NCBI RefSeq assembly: GCF_036226365.1
Contig: NZ_CP108462.1
Location: forward strand, 9,594,501 to 9,658,500
DNA length: 64,000 nt
Direction: 5' to 3'
Source of the DNA: Streptomyces sp. NBC_01262
Lineage (GTDB): Bacteria > Actinomycetota > Actinomycetes > Streptomycetales > Streptomycetaceae
Shown here: positions 18,399 to 26,484 of the stretch, one piece after another
Position numbering within the stretch: the stretch's first letter is position 1
How the letters are laid out: each line of letters opens with the position of its first letter
Made by a program: the position numbers and the translations under genes
The notes under the pieces: generated by a model
Database searches by the model: none
Told to the model about the DNA's origin: nothing
The model's input: the letters and a program-made list of their open reading frames with translations, nothing else

Positions 18399-19706
18399 TC
18401 AGGCGGGAGTCTGCGTGGCGCGACCCACGCCCATGTACGTGAACCCGGCGGCCGCCAGTTCCTGCGGGTCGAGCAGGTTCCGTCCGTCGAAGCAGACCGC
18501 CCGGCGCATCACCGATCCGGCGGCTGCCCAGTCGATGGCCTTCACCTCGGGCCACTCGGTGACCACGATCACCGCGTCCGCACCGGTGACGGCTTCCATC
18601 GGGCTGCTGTGCCGGGTCGTCGACGCCCAGGGCTCGACATCGGCCAGCCGCGCCAGCGGATCCCAGCAGCGCACCTGCGCGCCCTCGGCCAGTAGCCGCG
18701 CCGCGATGATGCCGCTGGGCGCTTCGCGCATGTCGTCGGTTCCGGGCTTGAAGGTCAGCCCCAGCAGTGCGATCCGGCTGCCCTTGAAGGTGCCCAGCAC
18801 GCTCTTGAGTCGCTGGATGGCCCGCCGCGGCTGCAGCTCGTTGACCTGGATGACGGCGTTGAGGAGCTGGAAGGGGTAGCCGGAGTTGCTGGCCAGCGCG
18901 CTCAGCGCCCGCGAGTCCTTCGGGAAGCAGCTCCCTCCGTACCCGAGGCCGGCCTTGAGGAAGTGGGGGCCGAGGCGGTGGTCCATGCCGATGGCCTTGG
19001 CGACTTCCTCGATGTCCGCGCCGGTGGCTTCGCACACCGTGGCGATCTCGTTGATGAAGGAGATCTTCGTGGCCAGCAGCGCGTTGGACGCCAGCTTGAC
19101 CATCTCCGCCGACGGCACGTCCATCACCTCCACCGGGCCGTCCACGCCCTCGTGAAGCTCGCGCACCAGCGCCGCCGTCGCGGCGTCGGCCGTGCCGACC
19201 ACGACCCGGTCCGGGCCCAGGAAGTCCGCCACGGCCTTGCCCTCGGCAGTGAACTCCGGATTGGCCGCGTACCCGACGTGACTGAGCCCGGCCCCGTCCA
19301 GTGCGGCACGAACCCGCTCCCCGGTGCCCACGGGCACGGTGCTCTTGACCACGACCGCTGCCAGGTGCGTCGCGTCCTTGAGCGCGTCGATGACCGCCCA
19401 GACGCGGGACAGGTCCGCGTCGCCCGACGCCATCGGCGGGGTGTCGACGCACACGTACACGACCTCGGCGCCGGACACCGCCTCCTGCACGTCGAGCGTG
19501 AACGTCAGGCGGTCCTTGTTCTTGCTGATCAGGTCGCCCAGGCCGGGCTCGAAGAACGGGATCTCGCCCGACTGGAGGAGCCTGATCCGTTCGGGCTGGA
19601 TGTCGCGCACGACGACTCGGTGACCCAGGTCGGCGAAGCATGCGGCCGTCACCAGGCCGATATACCCCGCACCAAAGATTGCGACGTTGCGTTTCGGCAT
19701 AACCAT
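18399..19706 (-). CDS. ugd: UDP-glucose 6-dehydrogenase
   Basis: About 435 residues; start taken at 19706 (MVMPKRN), with alternatives at 19700 and 19715. NAD-binding GAGYIGLVTAACFADLG, the family motif STVPVGTG, a central dimer helix, and the catalytic Cys near residue 258 in GYGGSCFPKD are all present, ending with the UDP-binding C-terminal domain. It oxidises UDP-glucose to UDP-glucuronate for polysaccharide or glycoside synthesis. No other sugar gene is nearby, so its pathway is unknown. Confidence 0.9.
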   Translation of the reverse strand: MVMPKRNVAIFGAGYIGLVTAACFADLGHRVVVRDIQPERIRLLQSGEIPFFEPGLGDLISKNKDRLTFTLDVQEAVSGAEVVYVCVDTPPMASGDADLSRVWAVIDALKDATHLAAVVVKSTVPVGTGERVRAALDGAGLSHVGYAANPEFTAEGKAVADFLGPDRVVVGTADAATAALVRELHEGVDGPVEVMDVPSAEMVKLASNALLATKISFINEIATVCEATGADIEEVAKAIGMDHRLGPHFLKAGLGYGGSCFPKDSRALSALASNSGYPFQLLNAVIQVNELQPRRAIQRLKSVLGTFKGSRIALLGLTFKPGTDDMREAPSGIIAARLLAEGAQVRCWDPLARLADVEPWASTTRHSSPMEAVTGADAVIVVTEWPEVKAIDWAAAGSVMRRAVCFDGRNLLDPQELAAAGFTYMGVGRATQTPA

Positions 19707-20008
19707 TCGTGACAATCCATTTCCGATTCATTCGAGGGTGAAATTAGACGGCTCAGACAGCACCGTGCGGCAGCCGGTTCCACCGCGCCCCCACCCTGCC
19801 ACGTCTCCCCCAACTGCTCGTGGCAGTGCGCCAACTGTCCTCGATGTCCTGGCAACTGGGATCTCAAGATCTTGCGCCCCGACTTCCTGTTCTCCACGGC
19901 GTGGGCAGCCCCATGGAGTGAGGCACATGTGATTAACAGCCTTGTTCGGCAGTACGTCACGATCATTCCAGGGTCGAACAAGCGGCCCCGAGAGAGTGTG
20001 GAGAGCAG
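19707..20008. other. Divergent intergenic region
   Basis: Three hundred bases between the start of the dehydrogenase and the small gene at 20009, lower in GC than its surroundings and presumably holding both promoters. CAAGATCTTG near 19864 is a perfect 10-base palindrome. No gene is seen. Confidence 0.35.
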
Positions 20009-20230
20009 ATGAGCAGGGAGAGTTTTGGCCGTGCGTGGGATTACCGCTTCTATGACGCACGGGGCCTGATCACCTCCGATCAGTACCCGGACGGCATCAA
20101 CGGCACGCTCGACAGCAACGAGCTGGCCTGGCGGGCCGCCGAGGTGTTCCAGAAGGACGTGGGGATCACGGTCACTCGCATTGAGCGGCAGAACAAGGCC
20201 GGGGACTGGGAGGCGGTCCCCGTCCTGTAG
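20009..20230 (+). CDS. Small conserved-looking hypothetical protein
   Basis: 73 residues from ATG 20009 with GGAGAG eight bases upstream. Mixed alpha/beta composition (WDYRFYDARGLITSDQYPDG; VFQKDVGITVTRIERQNKAG) with no low-complexity bias, which supports a real gene. No family is recognised. It precedes the NUDIX gene by ~190 bases. Confidence 0.55.
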   Translation: MSRESFGRAWDYRFYDARGLITSDQYPDGINGTLDSNELAWRAAEVFQKDVGITVTRIERQNKAGDWEAVPVL

Positions 20231-20420
20231 AAGCGCGACGAACGGTCCGTGAGGGGCGGATACGTCGCCCCTTACAACCGAACCAACGTTGCCCAGTTCG
20301 CCGGACGCCGTCAGCGCCACCTGGTTGTCGACCAGCCCATCCGATCGAGTGAAACGTCCTCGGTGCTGGACGCATACCGCCGGTTCGACCTCGACGTCCA
20401 CCCTCGACACACTGGACGGT

Positions 20421-20882
20421 ATGACCACACCGCTGCGCGAGGCTGCCCGCGTGGTCGCTCTGGACGATGCCGGCCGGGTGCTGCTGCTGGCCTATGACGA
20501 GGCCGGGGGCTTCTGGGCTACCCCGGGCGGCTCCCTGGACCCGGGGGAGGACTACGAGAGCGCCGTACGGCGCGAGGTCCGCGAAGAGCTCGGCATCGAC
20601 GACATCGCGCTCGGCCCGCAGATCGCCGTACGCGATCTGCACCACCTGGTCGGCGGCCGCCCGGCCCACCAGGTCGAGCGATATTTCCTCGCCCGCATCG
20701 CGCCCAGCGCGGTCGACCCCGACCGGGCCACCCAGCCCGACGGCATCCGCGCCCGCCGCTGGTGGACCCTGGCCGACCTCCACGTCACCGACCAGACTGT
20801 CTACCCCGTGGGGCTCGCGGAACTGATCACCGGCGTACTCACTCAAGGTCCCCCGCAACGCCCCGTCGTCCTCACCGGCTGA
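20421..20882 (+). CDS. NUDIX hydrolase
   Basis: 153 residues from ATG 20421. A complete Nudix box is present: GGSLDPGEDYESAVRREVRE then ELGI, fitting Gx5Ex7REUxEExGU, so metal-dependent hydrolysis of a nucleoside diphosphate derivative is expected. The substrate is not predictable. Its last 11 bases overlap the convergent gene at 20872. A mutated copy of its 3' end lies 1.35 kb away at 22191-22230. Confidence 0.9.
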   Translation: MTTPLREAARVVALDDAGRVLLLAYDEAGGFWATPGGSLDPGEDYESAVRREVREELGIDDIALGPQIAVRDLHHLVGGRPAHQVERYFLARIAPSAVDPDRATQPDGIRARRWWTLADLHVTDQTVYPVGLAELITGVLTQGPPQRPVVLTG

Positions 20883-21366
20883 CCCAGGCCGCATCCTCGC
20901 CTCCGCAGGAGCCCGTCTTACGTGCCCGGTAGGCGGCCTGACGGCAGGCGTTGGAACAGTACTTGCGCGGACGGCCGACCGCTGGGCGGTACAGATGAAG
21001 CGCGAGCACCGGGCGTTTGCAATGCGCGCACTGCGGTGCTGCCTCCAGTTCTGCGAGTCCGAACTTCTGTAACAAGATCTGGAGATCGGCCGAGGTCGCG
21101 ACCACGCCGTCGAGTTCTGCCTCGAACCCCGCCACGAGCCGCTTCGGATGCCGTATCCAGGCCATCGCGGTGCGGCTGAGTCGGTCTATCTGATTCACCG
21201 GTATGTCGAAACGCCGGGACGTCTGCAGATCGCTCAGGCCGTACACACGCGTGGCCAGGAGAGCGACAACCTGGTCCCTGGACAGGTGTTCCAGCACCTC
21301 GGCGATGCTGTTGGTCCGGGCGCGCGCGGGCGTCGGGTCGCTGTGGGTGGTCCGTCGTCGCTTCAC
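20872..21366 (-). CDS. HTH protein with C-terminal Cys4 zinc motif
   Basis: 164 residues from a GTG start (21364-21366) that overlaps the stop of the upstream gene (GTGA), so the two are translationally coupled. Residues ~15-60 resemble a sigma-region-4/HTH segment (LSRDQVVALLATRVYGLSDL). The C-terminus has CAHCKRPV and RPRKYCSNACRQAAYRARK, a Cys4 zinc-binding motif common in actinomycete DNA-binding proteins. Probably a regulator working with its membrane partner. Confidence 0.7.
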   Translation of the reverse strand: MKRRRTTHSDPTPARARTNSIAEVLEHLSRDQVVALLATRVYGLSDLQTSRRFDIPVNQIDRLSRTAMAWIRHPKRLVAGFEAELDGVVATSADLQILLQKFGLAELEAAPQCAHCKRPVLALHLYRPAVGRPRKYCSNACRQAAYRARKTGSCGGEDAAWVSR

Positions 21367-21731
21367 TGGGCGCCTCCGGAAGGACCGGACTTGGGGGGAA
21401 CCTGTTCGGGCAGCGGTATGGCCGCTGGCCCGTCCTTCGCCGTTGACATCACGCCCGAAAGGGGCAGGACCGTCTCGGACAAGGTATGTGCCTTTGCTGC
21501 TGCAGGGATGTCCTCCGGGTCGTTCCTCCAGGCGCGCCAGGGCAGGAATCCGGCCGTCGCCTCCAGCACCTGGCTCAGGCCGGTCAGTACCTCCGGCAGA
21601 TCCTCTGCACGTGCCTTGGCCACTACCGACCGGACGATGATCGTTGCAAGGATCGCCAGAGCCACGATGGCGGCCAGGCCGGCGCCGGCGAACCATGCCC
21701 AGGCGGTTTGATCAGGAGAAGCAACGGACAA
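21363..21731 (-). CDS. Single-pass membrane protein, coupled to HTH gene
   Basis: 122 residues if translation starts at TTG (21729-21731), preferred because GGAGG lies five bases upstream; a much longer frame without a good ribosome site also exists. One membrane helix near the N-terminus (AGAGLAAIVALAILATIIV) and a soluble tail of ~80 residues. A terminator-like hairpin lies directly upstream at 21751-21781, so expression may be attenuated. Its stop overlaps the start of the zinc-motif HTH gene. Confidence 0.6.
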   Translation of the reverse strand: MSVASPDQTAWAWFAGAGLAAIVALAILATIIVRSVVAKARAEDLPEVLTGLSQVLEATAGFLPWRAWRNDPEDIPAAAKAHTLSETVLPLSGVMSTAKDGPAAIPLPEQVPPKSGPSGGAQ

Positions 21732-21750
21732 CGGGACCTCCAGAACAGCG

Positions 21751-21781
21751 AAAAGCCCCCGGCCGTAAGGGGCCGAGGGCT
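21751..21781 (-). terminator. Leader hairpin with U run (possible attenuator)
   Basis: Read on the minus strand: AGCCCTCGGCC, loop CCTTAC, GGCCGGGGGCT, then TTT. It is an 11-base-pair stem with one G-U pair. It sits about ten bases before the GGAGG of the membrane-protein gene. A second small hairpin at 21820-21835, followed by GGGGGC and seven T, lies further upstream. Confidence 0.6.
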
Positions 21782-22190
21782 GGACGGGCAGGCTGGTGCG
21801 AGGGCAAAAAAAGCCCCCGTTCCTCACATGAGGAAGGGAGCAAGTGCCACACGGCGCACTGATGCCTGAGTGGGACCATGCTTGCAGTCGCATCTGGCCG
21901 AGTCAAATGACTGAATCTGCAGCACACGAAGATCGCAACAGGTCAATTGGGCCGCGACTTGCCAACGAAATGTTGTCGGCCTTTCGTAACGGGTTACCGC
22001 TCCTCGGGCGTGCCGTGGTCTCTCAGGAAGCGTCGACGCTGCCCGGTACCCCGTCGCCCGGGCTGGATCCTTCTCGGACTACCTGCCGCCGAGCGGCGCG
22101 GTGACCGCTGGTACCAGAGGCAGCGGGATGCCTAGCGTCCTGGCCCGCAGATTCGTCGCAGAAGCAGGCAAGGGCGGTCGGCCTTCTTGA

Positions 22191-22230
22191 CCGAGGTGCC
22201 CCGCAGCAACCCGTCGTGCTGACCGGCTGA
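22191..22230 (+). pseudogene. Relic of NUDIX gene 3' end
   Basis: Reads RGAPQQPVVLTG and stop, against GPPQRPVVLTG and stop at the end of the NUDIX gene at 20882; the bases after the stop also match for a few positions. Nothing of the Nudix box precedes it, so it is a short duplicated scrap. Confidence 0.55.
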
Positions 22231-22239
22231 CCCGAGCGC

Positions 22240-22541
22240 CTATCCGGCCTCAGCGGCCTGCTTCGGCAAGCCCTTCTGTTCACCGCCATACGCGCGTCCA
22301 CGAGGTCCTCGCGCGCGACGGTGGCCCACCAGTCGTCCACCGCGATCCGCCCCGCCAGATCCCGTAGCCGCTCCCGCAGCCCCGCCATCTGGTCCAGCTG
22401 CTCCGTAGTCCAGGGCCGGCCGCCGATCTCGGGATCGATCGGCGGGGTGGGGATCGCTTCGAGCTCGGCTTCGGTGGCGTACCACTCCTGCTGCAGCAGG
22501 ATGATCCGGTCCGGGACGTCGAAAACCTTGGGTTCGGCCAT
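22240..22541 (-). pseudogene. Small hypothetical gene with probable frameshift
   Basis: Starts at ATG 22539-22541 (MAEPKVFDVPDRIILLQQEW) and reads a natural, charged helical protein to DARMAVNR. After that the same frame runs into unnatural Arg/Ser-rich residues as far as 22023, while the neighbouring frame gives KQAAEAG and a stop at 22240. A one-base shift near 22280 would restore a compact ~95-residue protein. Function unknown. Confidence 0.5.
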
Positions 22542-22592
22542 GATGCGATCGTACGTTCGACACGAAGGCGCGCTGCGCGCGGCACGAGCCCG

Positions 22593-22628
22593 GGTGTCCG
22601 TTCTCACCCAAGTCAGCCGCCGTCTCAT
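22593..22628 (-). repeat. 36-bp inverted repeat, left copy
   Basis: Read on the minus strand it matches 23262-23297 on the plus strand at 35 of 36 positions (from ATGAGACGGCGGCTG to GAACGGACACC). The two copies point away from each other and flank the gene at 22776-23216. Confidence 0.85.
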
Positions 22629-22775
22629 TGTCCGGCCGCGCAGAGGACGTCCGTCGCCGACTTGCCCGGAAGGCGTCCACGAGTCACGGACATGGGTGAT
22701 TGCGTCGGATAACCTCCCAACGCGACAAACGCGACATGACGGCCGGTCAGTGCCGGTCCTTCCGACAGGGGATTT

Positions 22776-23216
22776 ATGAGCACCGTCACTGAGTCCGCGG
22801 CCCCGGCTGACGAGCTGACCCACGCCGCCGCGCTCACCCAGGCTGACGTCGACGCACTGGAAGCCTTCCTCAGCGCGCAGTTCGACGCGCTGCGATCCGC
22901 GAACCACGTCTCCAGCGACGCGTACAACGCGGCGGTCGCTCTGAAGGGTGTCCTGCGGGACCTAGTCAAGCCGGTGCGCGCCTCATTCCGCTACGACGAC
23001 GGCTCGCCCGAACTGCTCCGGGCCCGAATGCGTCACTGGAACCGGCTGCGCGGCGTCGCGGAGTCCTGGGAGGACACCGACGGCTACGACCGGGGCCGCT
23101 GGGGCTATCTCACGCACCTCGACGCCTCAGAAGTAGCGAGCTCGGCGGAGTACGCACGTCGGCGCGAGGAGGAACAGGCCGCGTACGAGCGGGACCGTCT
23201 GCTGCGGAGCCTGTGA
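22776..23216 (+). CDS. Hypothetical soluble protein flanked by inverted repeats
   Basis: 146 residues from ATG 22776, with CAGGGG about eight bases upstream. Predicted largely helical, acidic N-terminus, with FRYDDGSPELLRARMRHWNR and a Glu/Arg-rich C-terminal helix. No family is recognised. It is the only gene between the two copies of the 36-bp inverted repeat, so it may be the cargo of a small mobile cassette. Confidence 0.65.
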   Translation: MSTVTESAAPADELTHAAALTQADVDALEAFLSAQFDALRSANHVSSDAYNAAVALKGVLRDLVKPVRASFRYDDGSPELLRARMRHWNRLRGVAESWEDTDGYDRGRWGYLTHLDASEVASSAEYARRREEEQAAYERDRLLRSL

Positions 23217-23261
23217 GGACGCAACATGATGCCCGCCCTTCAGGTCAGCCGACTGGATTCG

Positions 23262-23297
23262 ATGAGACGGCGGCTGGCTTGGGTGAGAACGGACACC
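23262..23297 (+). repeat. 36-bp inverted repeat, right copy
   Basis: Partner of 22593-22628. Here the repeat opens a reading frame MRRRLAWVRTDTGCICPWTA and onward with natural composition (ICDDWIECQTPW) to about 23400, where it runs into the opposite-strand gene. This frame may be the head of a truncated gene; the left copy encodes the same first ten residues. Confidence 0.8.
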
Positions 23298-23381
23298 GGG
23301 TGCATTTGTCCTTGGACAGCGAAGTTAGTCGGGGGCGACTCTCTGATCTGCGACGACTGGATTGAATGTCAAACGCCGTGG

Positions 23382-23906
23382 TCAGGTTCGCGCACGCGGG
23401 AGCAGGCGATCCAGCTCTTCACGGGCCCAGCGGCAGTGGTCCACACCGCAGGGGGTCAGACCACGCGCCTCTGCTTCGGACTCGAACTGCGTGTGGAAGG
23501 AGTCAGGATGCCGCCCGGCACCGGAGACGCGGCCGCAGCTCATGCTGTAGTGGTAGATCTTGAGGGCAGCGCCGATGGTGGTCCGAGTCCAGACAACGGG
23601 GTCGTTCCAATGGGCCCTTAGGCTTGCCTCCCGTGCTTCGAGGGCTTGACGTTCACTGGGGATCGGGTCGAGGGCGGTAGCGAAGTCCGCGCGTGCCAGT
23701 CCTCGAACGCGCTGACTCTCTCCGCTGTCTTGGAACAGGAGGCGGTCGGCGTCGGTCTCGTGAGTCATGCACCGCTCGCGGATAGCTTGCGCTGCCTGAC
23801 TGCGCCGCCGCTCGTAGGCTTCCCGATCCGCGAGAAGCTGCTTGAGCTGGCGCCCTCGGTGTTCGTTACGCCAGACGAGTAGGTCCGAAGTACTGATGAC
23901 GTCCAC
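23382..23906 (-). CDS. Hypothetical protein, HNH/zinc not evident
   Basis: 174 residues from a GTG start (23904-23906) with GGGGGAAAAG upstream, giving MDVISTSDLLVWRNEHRGRQ. The N-terminal two thirds are charged and helical (coiled-coil-like). The C-terminal part has three Cys and several His (MSCGRVSGAGRH, GLTPCGVDHCRW), a possible metal site. No family is recognised. Confidence 0.6.
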   Translation of the reverse strand: MDVISTSDLLVWRNEHRGRQLKQLLADREAYERRRSQAAQAIRERCMTHETDADRLLFQDSGESQRVRGLARADFATALDPIPSERQALEAREASLRAHWNDPVVWTRTTIGAALKIYHYSMSCGRVSGAGRHPDSFHTQFESEAEARGLTPCGVDHCRWAREELDRLLPRART

Positions 23907-24372
23907 GGTGCTTTTCCCCCTAATGCGCGTTGTGCGCGCGAGCGTACATCGCGAGCCGAGGACGGGGCCGGAGTGTGCTCGATGTGTGGACGGAGGGAAC
24001 TCCACGTCCGTGACTACCGCGACTGGGTTGGCTGACACGGAACGTCAGTCGCCAAAGTACGGTGACACGACGACTGAGTTAGGTGACAACGGACAGCATT
24101 GTCCAGTGCCACCGAGTCTTGGTCCGTTGCCATCGCAGATGAACCGAACGCGGTTTGTGACGGCGAAACCTGACCACCGCGGGTCGGCGCCGGGCGGGCC
24201 GTTCTGCGACCAGATGCGGTTGATCTCCGTTCACCTTCGCTCGACTTCCGGTCGGAGACGAAAGAATGCACTCGCTTTCCGGTTGGTTGCGGTCGGCGCC
24301 GTTCCGGAGTGCACAGGGTGGGGACCCTCAGATTGGTACACGTGTGTCCTGCCCGACGGGAGCGAGCGAGCC
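23907..24372. other. Intergenic region with phased repeats
   Basis: 466 bases between divergent genes. It contains three related TGACA elements: GCTGACAC at 24031, GGTGACAC at 24061 and GGTGACAA at 24082, 30 and 21 bases apart, roughly three and two helical turns. No gene is seen; the longer upstream extension of the next frame has no ribosome site. Confidence 0.45.
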
Positions 24373-24963
24373 GTGAGTGTTGTCGACCATCGCCATGAGC
24401 GTGATATCGCCCGCGAGCTGGGCGGCCCGGCCCCCTACGACCCAACCTGGCTGAACGGTCAGGCCCGTGCCCTGGGGGGCGTGGACAGCATCGCGATGGC
24501 CCAGTTGTACGGGGCGGCCCGGGACGGCTGCGACGACTGCCGCGAGGACCTGCTGGAGCAGTTGGGCCGAGTCCCGGGCCAGGTGGCCGCGCTGGCTTTG
24601 TGGGCCTGCATGCACGTGATGGACGTCTTCAACGACCTGCCCATGGAGATGCTGCAGCGCGGCGACCCCGCCTTTCGACAGCTGGCGCGGGCCTACTCCG
24701 ACAGTACCTTCCGGCACGGCTTCGAGGTACGCGAGTTGAAGGACCTGCACGAGGTCTGCCTGCGCCTGGACCGGCACGCCCTCCAGCCCGCCGCGGAGCG
24801 GGCTCTGCAGGTGCTGCTCTCAGACTCAGCCGATCCGGTCCTGTTCGGCTCCCTGACCGGTGTCTACACGCCCTGCGACGAGGACGATGCCCAGGACTAC
24901 ACCCTCACGAGGCAGTTCGTCGGCTCGGAAGCCGTCATCACCCTCACCACGCACGTTGATTGA
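24373..24963 (+). CDS. Hypothetical soluble helical protein
   Basis: About 196 residues if GTG 24373 is the start (GGGAGCGAG upstream); the open frame extends further 5' but with poor composition. Mostly helical, with Cys residues at GCDDCREDLLEQ and an aromatic/acidic tail (YTPCDEDDAQDYTLTRQFVG). No known family, no membrane segment. It is the only gene in the plus direction after the phased repeats. Confidence 0.6.
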   Translation: MSVVDHRHERDIARELGGPAPYDPTWLNGQARALGGVDSIAMAQLYGAARDGCDDCREDLLEQLGRVPGQVAALALWACMHVMDVFNDLPMEMLQRGDPAFRQLARAYSDSTFRHGFEVRELKDLHEVCLRLDRHALQPAAERALQVLLSDSADPVLFGSLTGVYTPCDEDDAQDYTLTRQFVGSEAVITLTTHVD

Positions 24964-25276
24964 GACCACCTGCGCCATGGCGGCCGGGACCCGAGCATTT
25001 CCGGCTGCCACATAACGCACGTGCAGAATCCCGTCCTGGCCTGCGGCGGCCAATCTTCGCTCTACGCGAGGCCGCGACAGCCCGGCACACTGCACAGCGG
25101 GCTCTGGCCGACGCCGAGCAGCGCCTCCGGGACGCCGGGACAGCCGCGCAGCGGGCCCGACAGCGGGCTGCGGACAGCGCCGCCCGGGCCGAAGAAGCCG
25201 GTTCGCCCTGACCGCCGACCAGGCCGGCGCGCACCGTCCACGGCAGCGCTCACTCCTTCCGGGGCCGTGCCGGGTA
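24964..25276. other. Stretch with coiled-coil coding relic
   Basis: Between two hypothetical genes. The plus frame at about 25044-25211 reads REAATARHTAQRALADAEQR and AQRARQRAADSAARAEEAG to a stop. It has a heptad pattern like the tail of a mobilisation or plasmid protein, but no start of its own. Probably the remains of a lost gene. Confidence 0.35.
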
Positions 25277-25606
25277 GTGTTCGGCGTCGTTGTGCAGCCT
25301 GTGACGACGACCGCGCTGGCCGACGCACTACGCCGCGACGCGGCGGCCCTGCTGGAGGCGTACGGGAACCGGACGTGGACGCCCGCGCCGGAAGAACACG
25401 ACCTCGCTGAAGGCCTGGCCCGGGCGCTGTGGAGCGGCTCCGCGTTCCGCACCGCCTTGCGTGACGTGCCGCCCGCCGTACGGTCCGGGCGGCTCATCGA
25501 TGTCCTCGAACCAGCCGCCGCCGTCCTGGACGACGGCGCTGCGGACCAGGAGGACACGGTGCTGCAGCTGCGCGTCCTGGTCGACGCCCTCACCGCCGCG
25601 CCCTGA
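25277..25606 (+). CDS. Small hypothetical protein
   Basis: Up to 109 residues from GTG 25277; in-frame GTG codons at 25292 and 25301 are equally possible starts. Helical, Ala/Leu-rich (TTTALADALRRDAAALLEAY), acidic towards the C-terminus. No family is recognised and no membrane segment. Confidence 0.5.
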   Translation: MFGVVVQPVTTTALADALRRDAAALLEAYGNRTWTPAPEEHDLAEGLARALWSGSAFRTALRDVPPAVRSGRLIDVLEPAAAVLDDGAADQEDTVLQLRVLVDALTAAP

Positions 25607-25634
25607 CCGGCATCCTGCGCACGGAGCCAGGCGT

Positions 25635-25973
25635 TCATGGACGCCGCCGTCGGCGGCTCCGGTTTCGAGTTCGTTTGCGTTCACGGTGTTGGAAGAACTC
25701 GCGGCACAGTTCCAGCCGGTGCTCCGACTCCTGTGGCACAAAGGCCTGAGCCACCTGAGCCACACCTGCCGCGATGGCGGCGACGGCCACAGCCCCGACG
25801 GTCGGCGCCGCCAGGATTGCCACGGCCCACCAAGGCGCCCCGATGTACGCGAGGATCCCGGCAGCGGGAAACCCGAACGCGGCACCGGCCCCAGCTGCGG
25901 CGCGCCCTCTTCGCGCAGGCCGCGAAGACGGGTCATCGGACTGGGTCGCGGGGGAGTTGAGAGTTGCGGTCAC
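25635..25973 (-). CDS. Small membrane protein, copy 1 of a local family
   Basis: 112 residues from a GTG (25971-25973) with GAAGGA upstream. A Pro/Arg-rich start is followed by a hydrophobic region (GAPWWAVAILAAPTVGAVAV and onward) long enough for two helices, then VPQESEHRLELCREFFQHRE and a basic tail. The order (membrane part, PQ-E/D-S motif, Trp or Phe, Arg/His-rich tail) is shared with 29154-29402 and 38921-39307. Function unknown. Confidence 0.65.
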   Translation of the reverse strand: MTATLNSPATQSDDPSSRPARRGRAAAGAGAAFGFPAAGILAYIGAPWWAVAILAAPTVGAVAVAAIAAGVAQVAQAFVPQESEHRLELCREFFQHRERKRTRNRSRRRRRP

Positions 25974-26484
25974 GTCGGGTCCTTCGGTTTCTGGCGACGG
26001 TGGGCGAGCGGTCCGGCAGATCATCAAGAGCTCCACCCCCTTGTGTCGCGGGGTGAAGCGCCGCAGTGTCCAGGCGCTGCGAGGGAGCCGACCGCACTGT
26101 GGCGGGTGGTTGAGTTAGCGGCGCAAATTCGCAGGTCAAAGCCCACGTGCCAGGAGCATCACGTTCCCGGTCCCGGCTCGTAGCACAAGCAGGGGTAAGC
26201 GGTGCAACAGGTTCGGACCGGGATTCGGGGTGATGCGCTCGCCCCGCAGGGCGCCGGACGGCCGGACAGCTAGGTTGCTGACAAGACAGTTATGGGTATG
26301 GGCACCATGCCTGTGAGGGGCATCGTCACACTTCGCTGCTGTTCCTGCCCTGACCACCGGCCCCGTCGGCCTTCACCGCCCGAGCTGAACCCGGCCAGTT
26401 CCTACTCCAAGCCGCTGAGCGGTGCGGAGCCGGCGGGCCGCCCGAAGCGTGACTCCGGCCCCGCCTCGGGCGTTCACTGGAGGT
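25974..26484. other. Intergenic region without a recognised gene
   Basis: 510 bases between divergent genes. A stem CTCCACCCC/GGGGTGAAG around 26031-26058 is the only structure noticed. Short frames lack ribosome sites and motifs. Confidence 0.35.

Noticed and set aside
19649-20428. 259-codon minus-strand frame across the ugd promoter region
   Set aside because: Spans an intergenic region and a small plus-strand gene with a ribosome site; no natural composition or motif.
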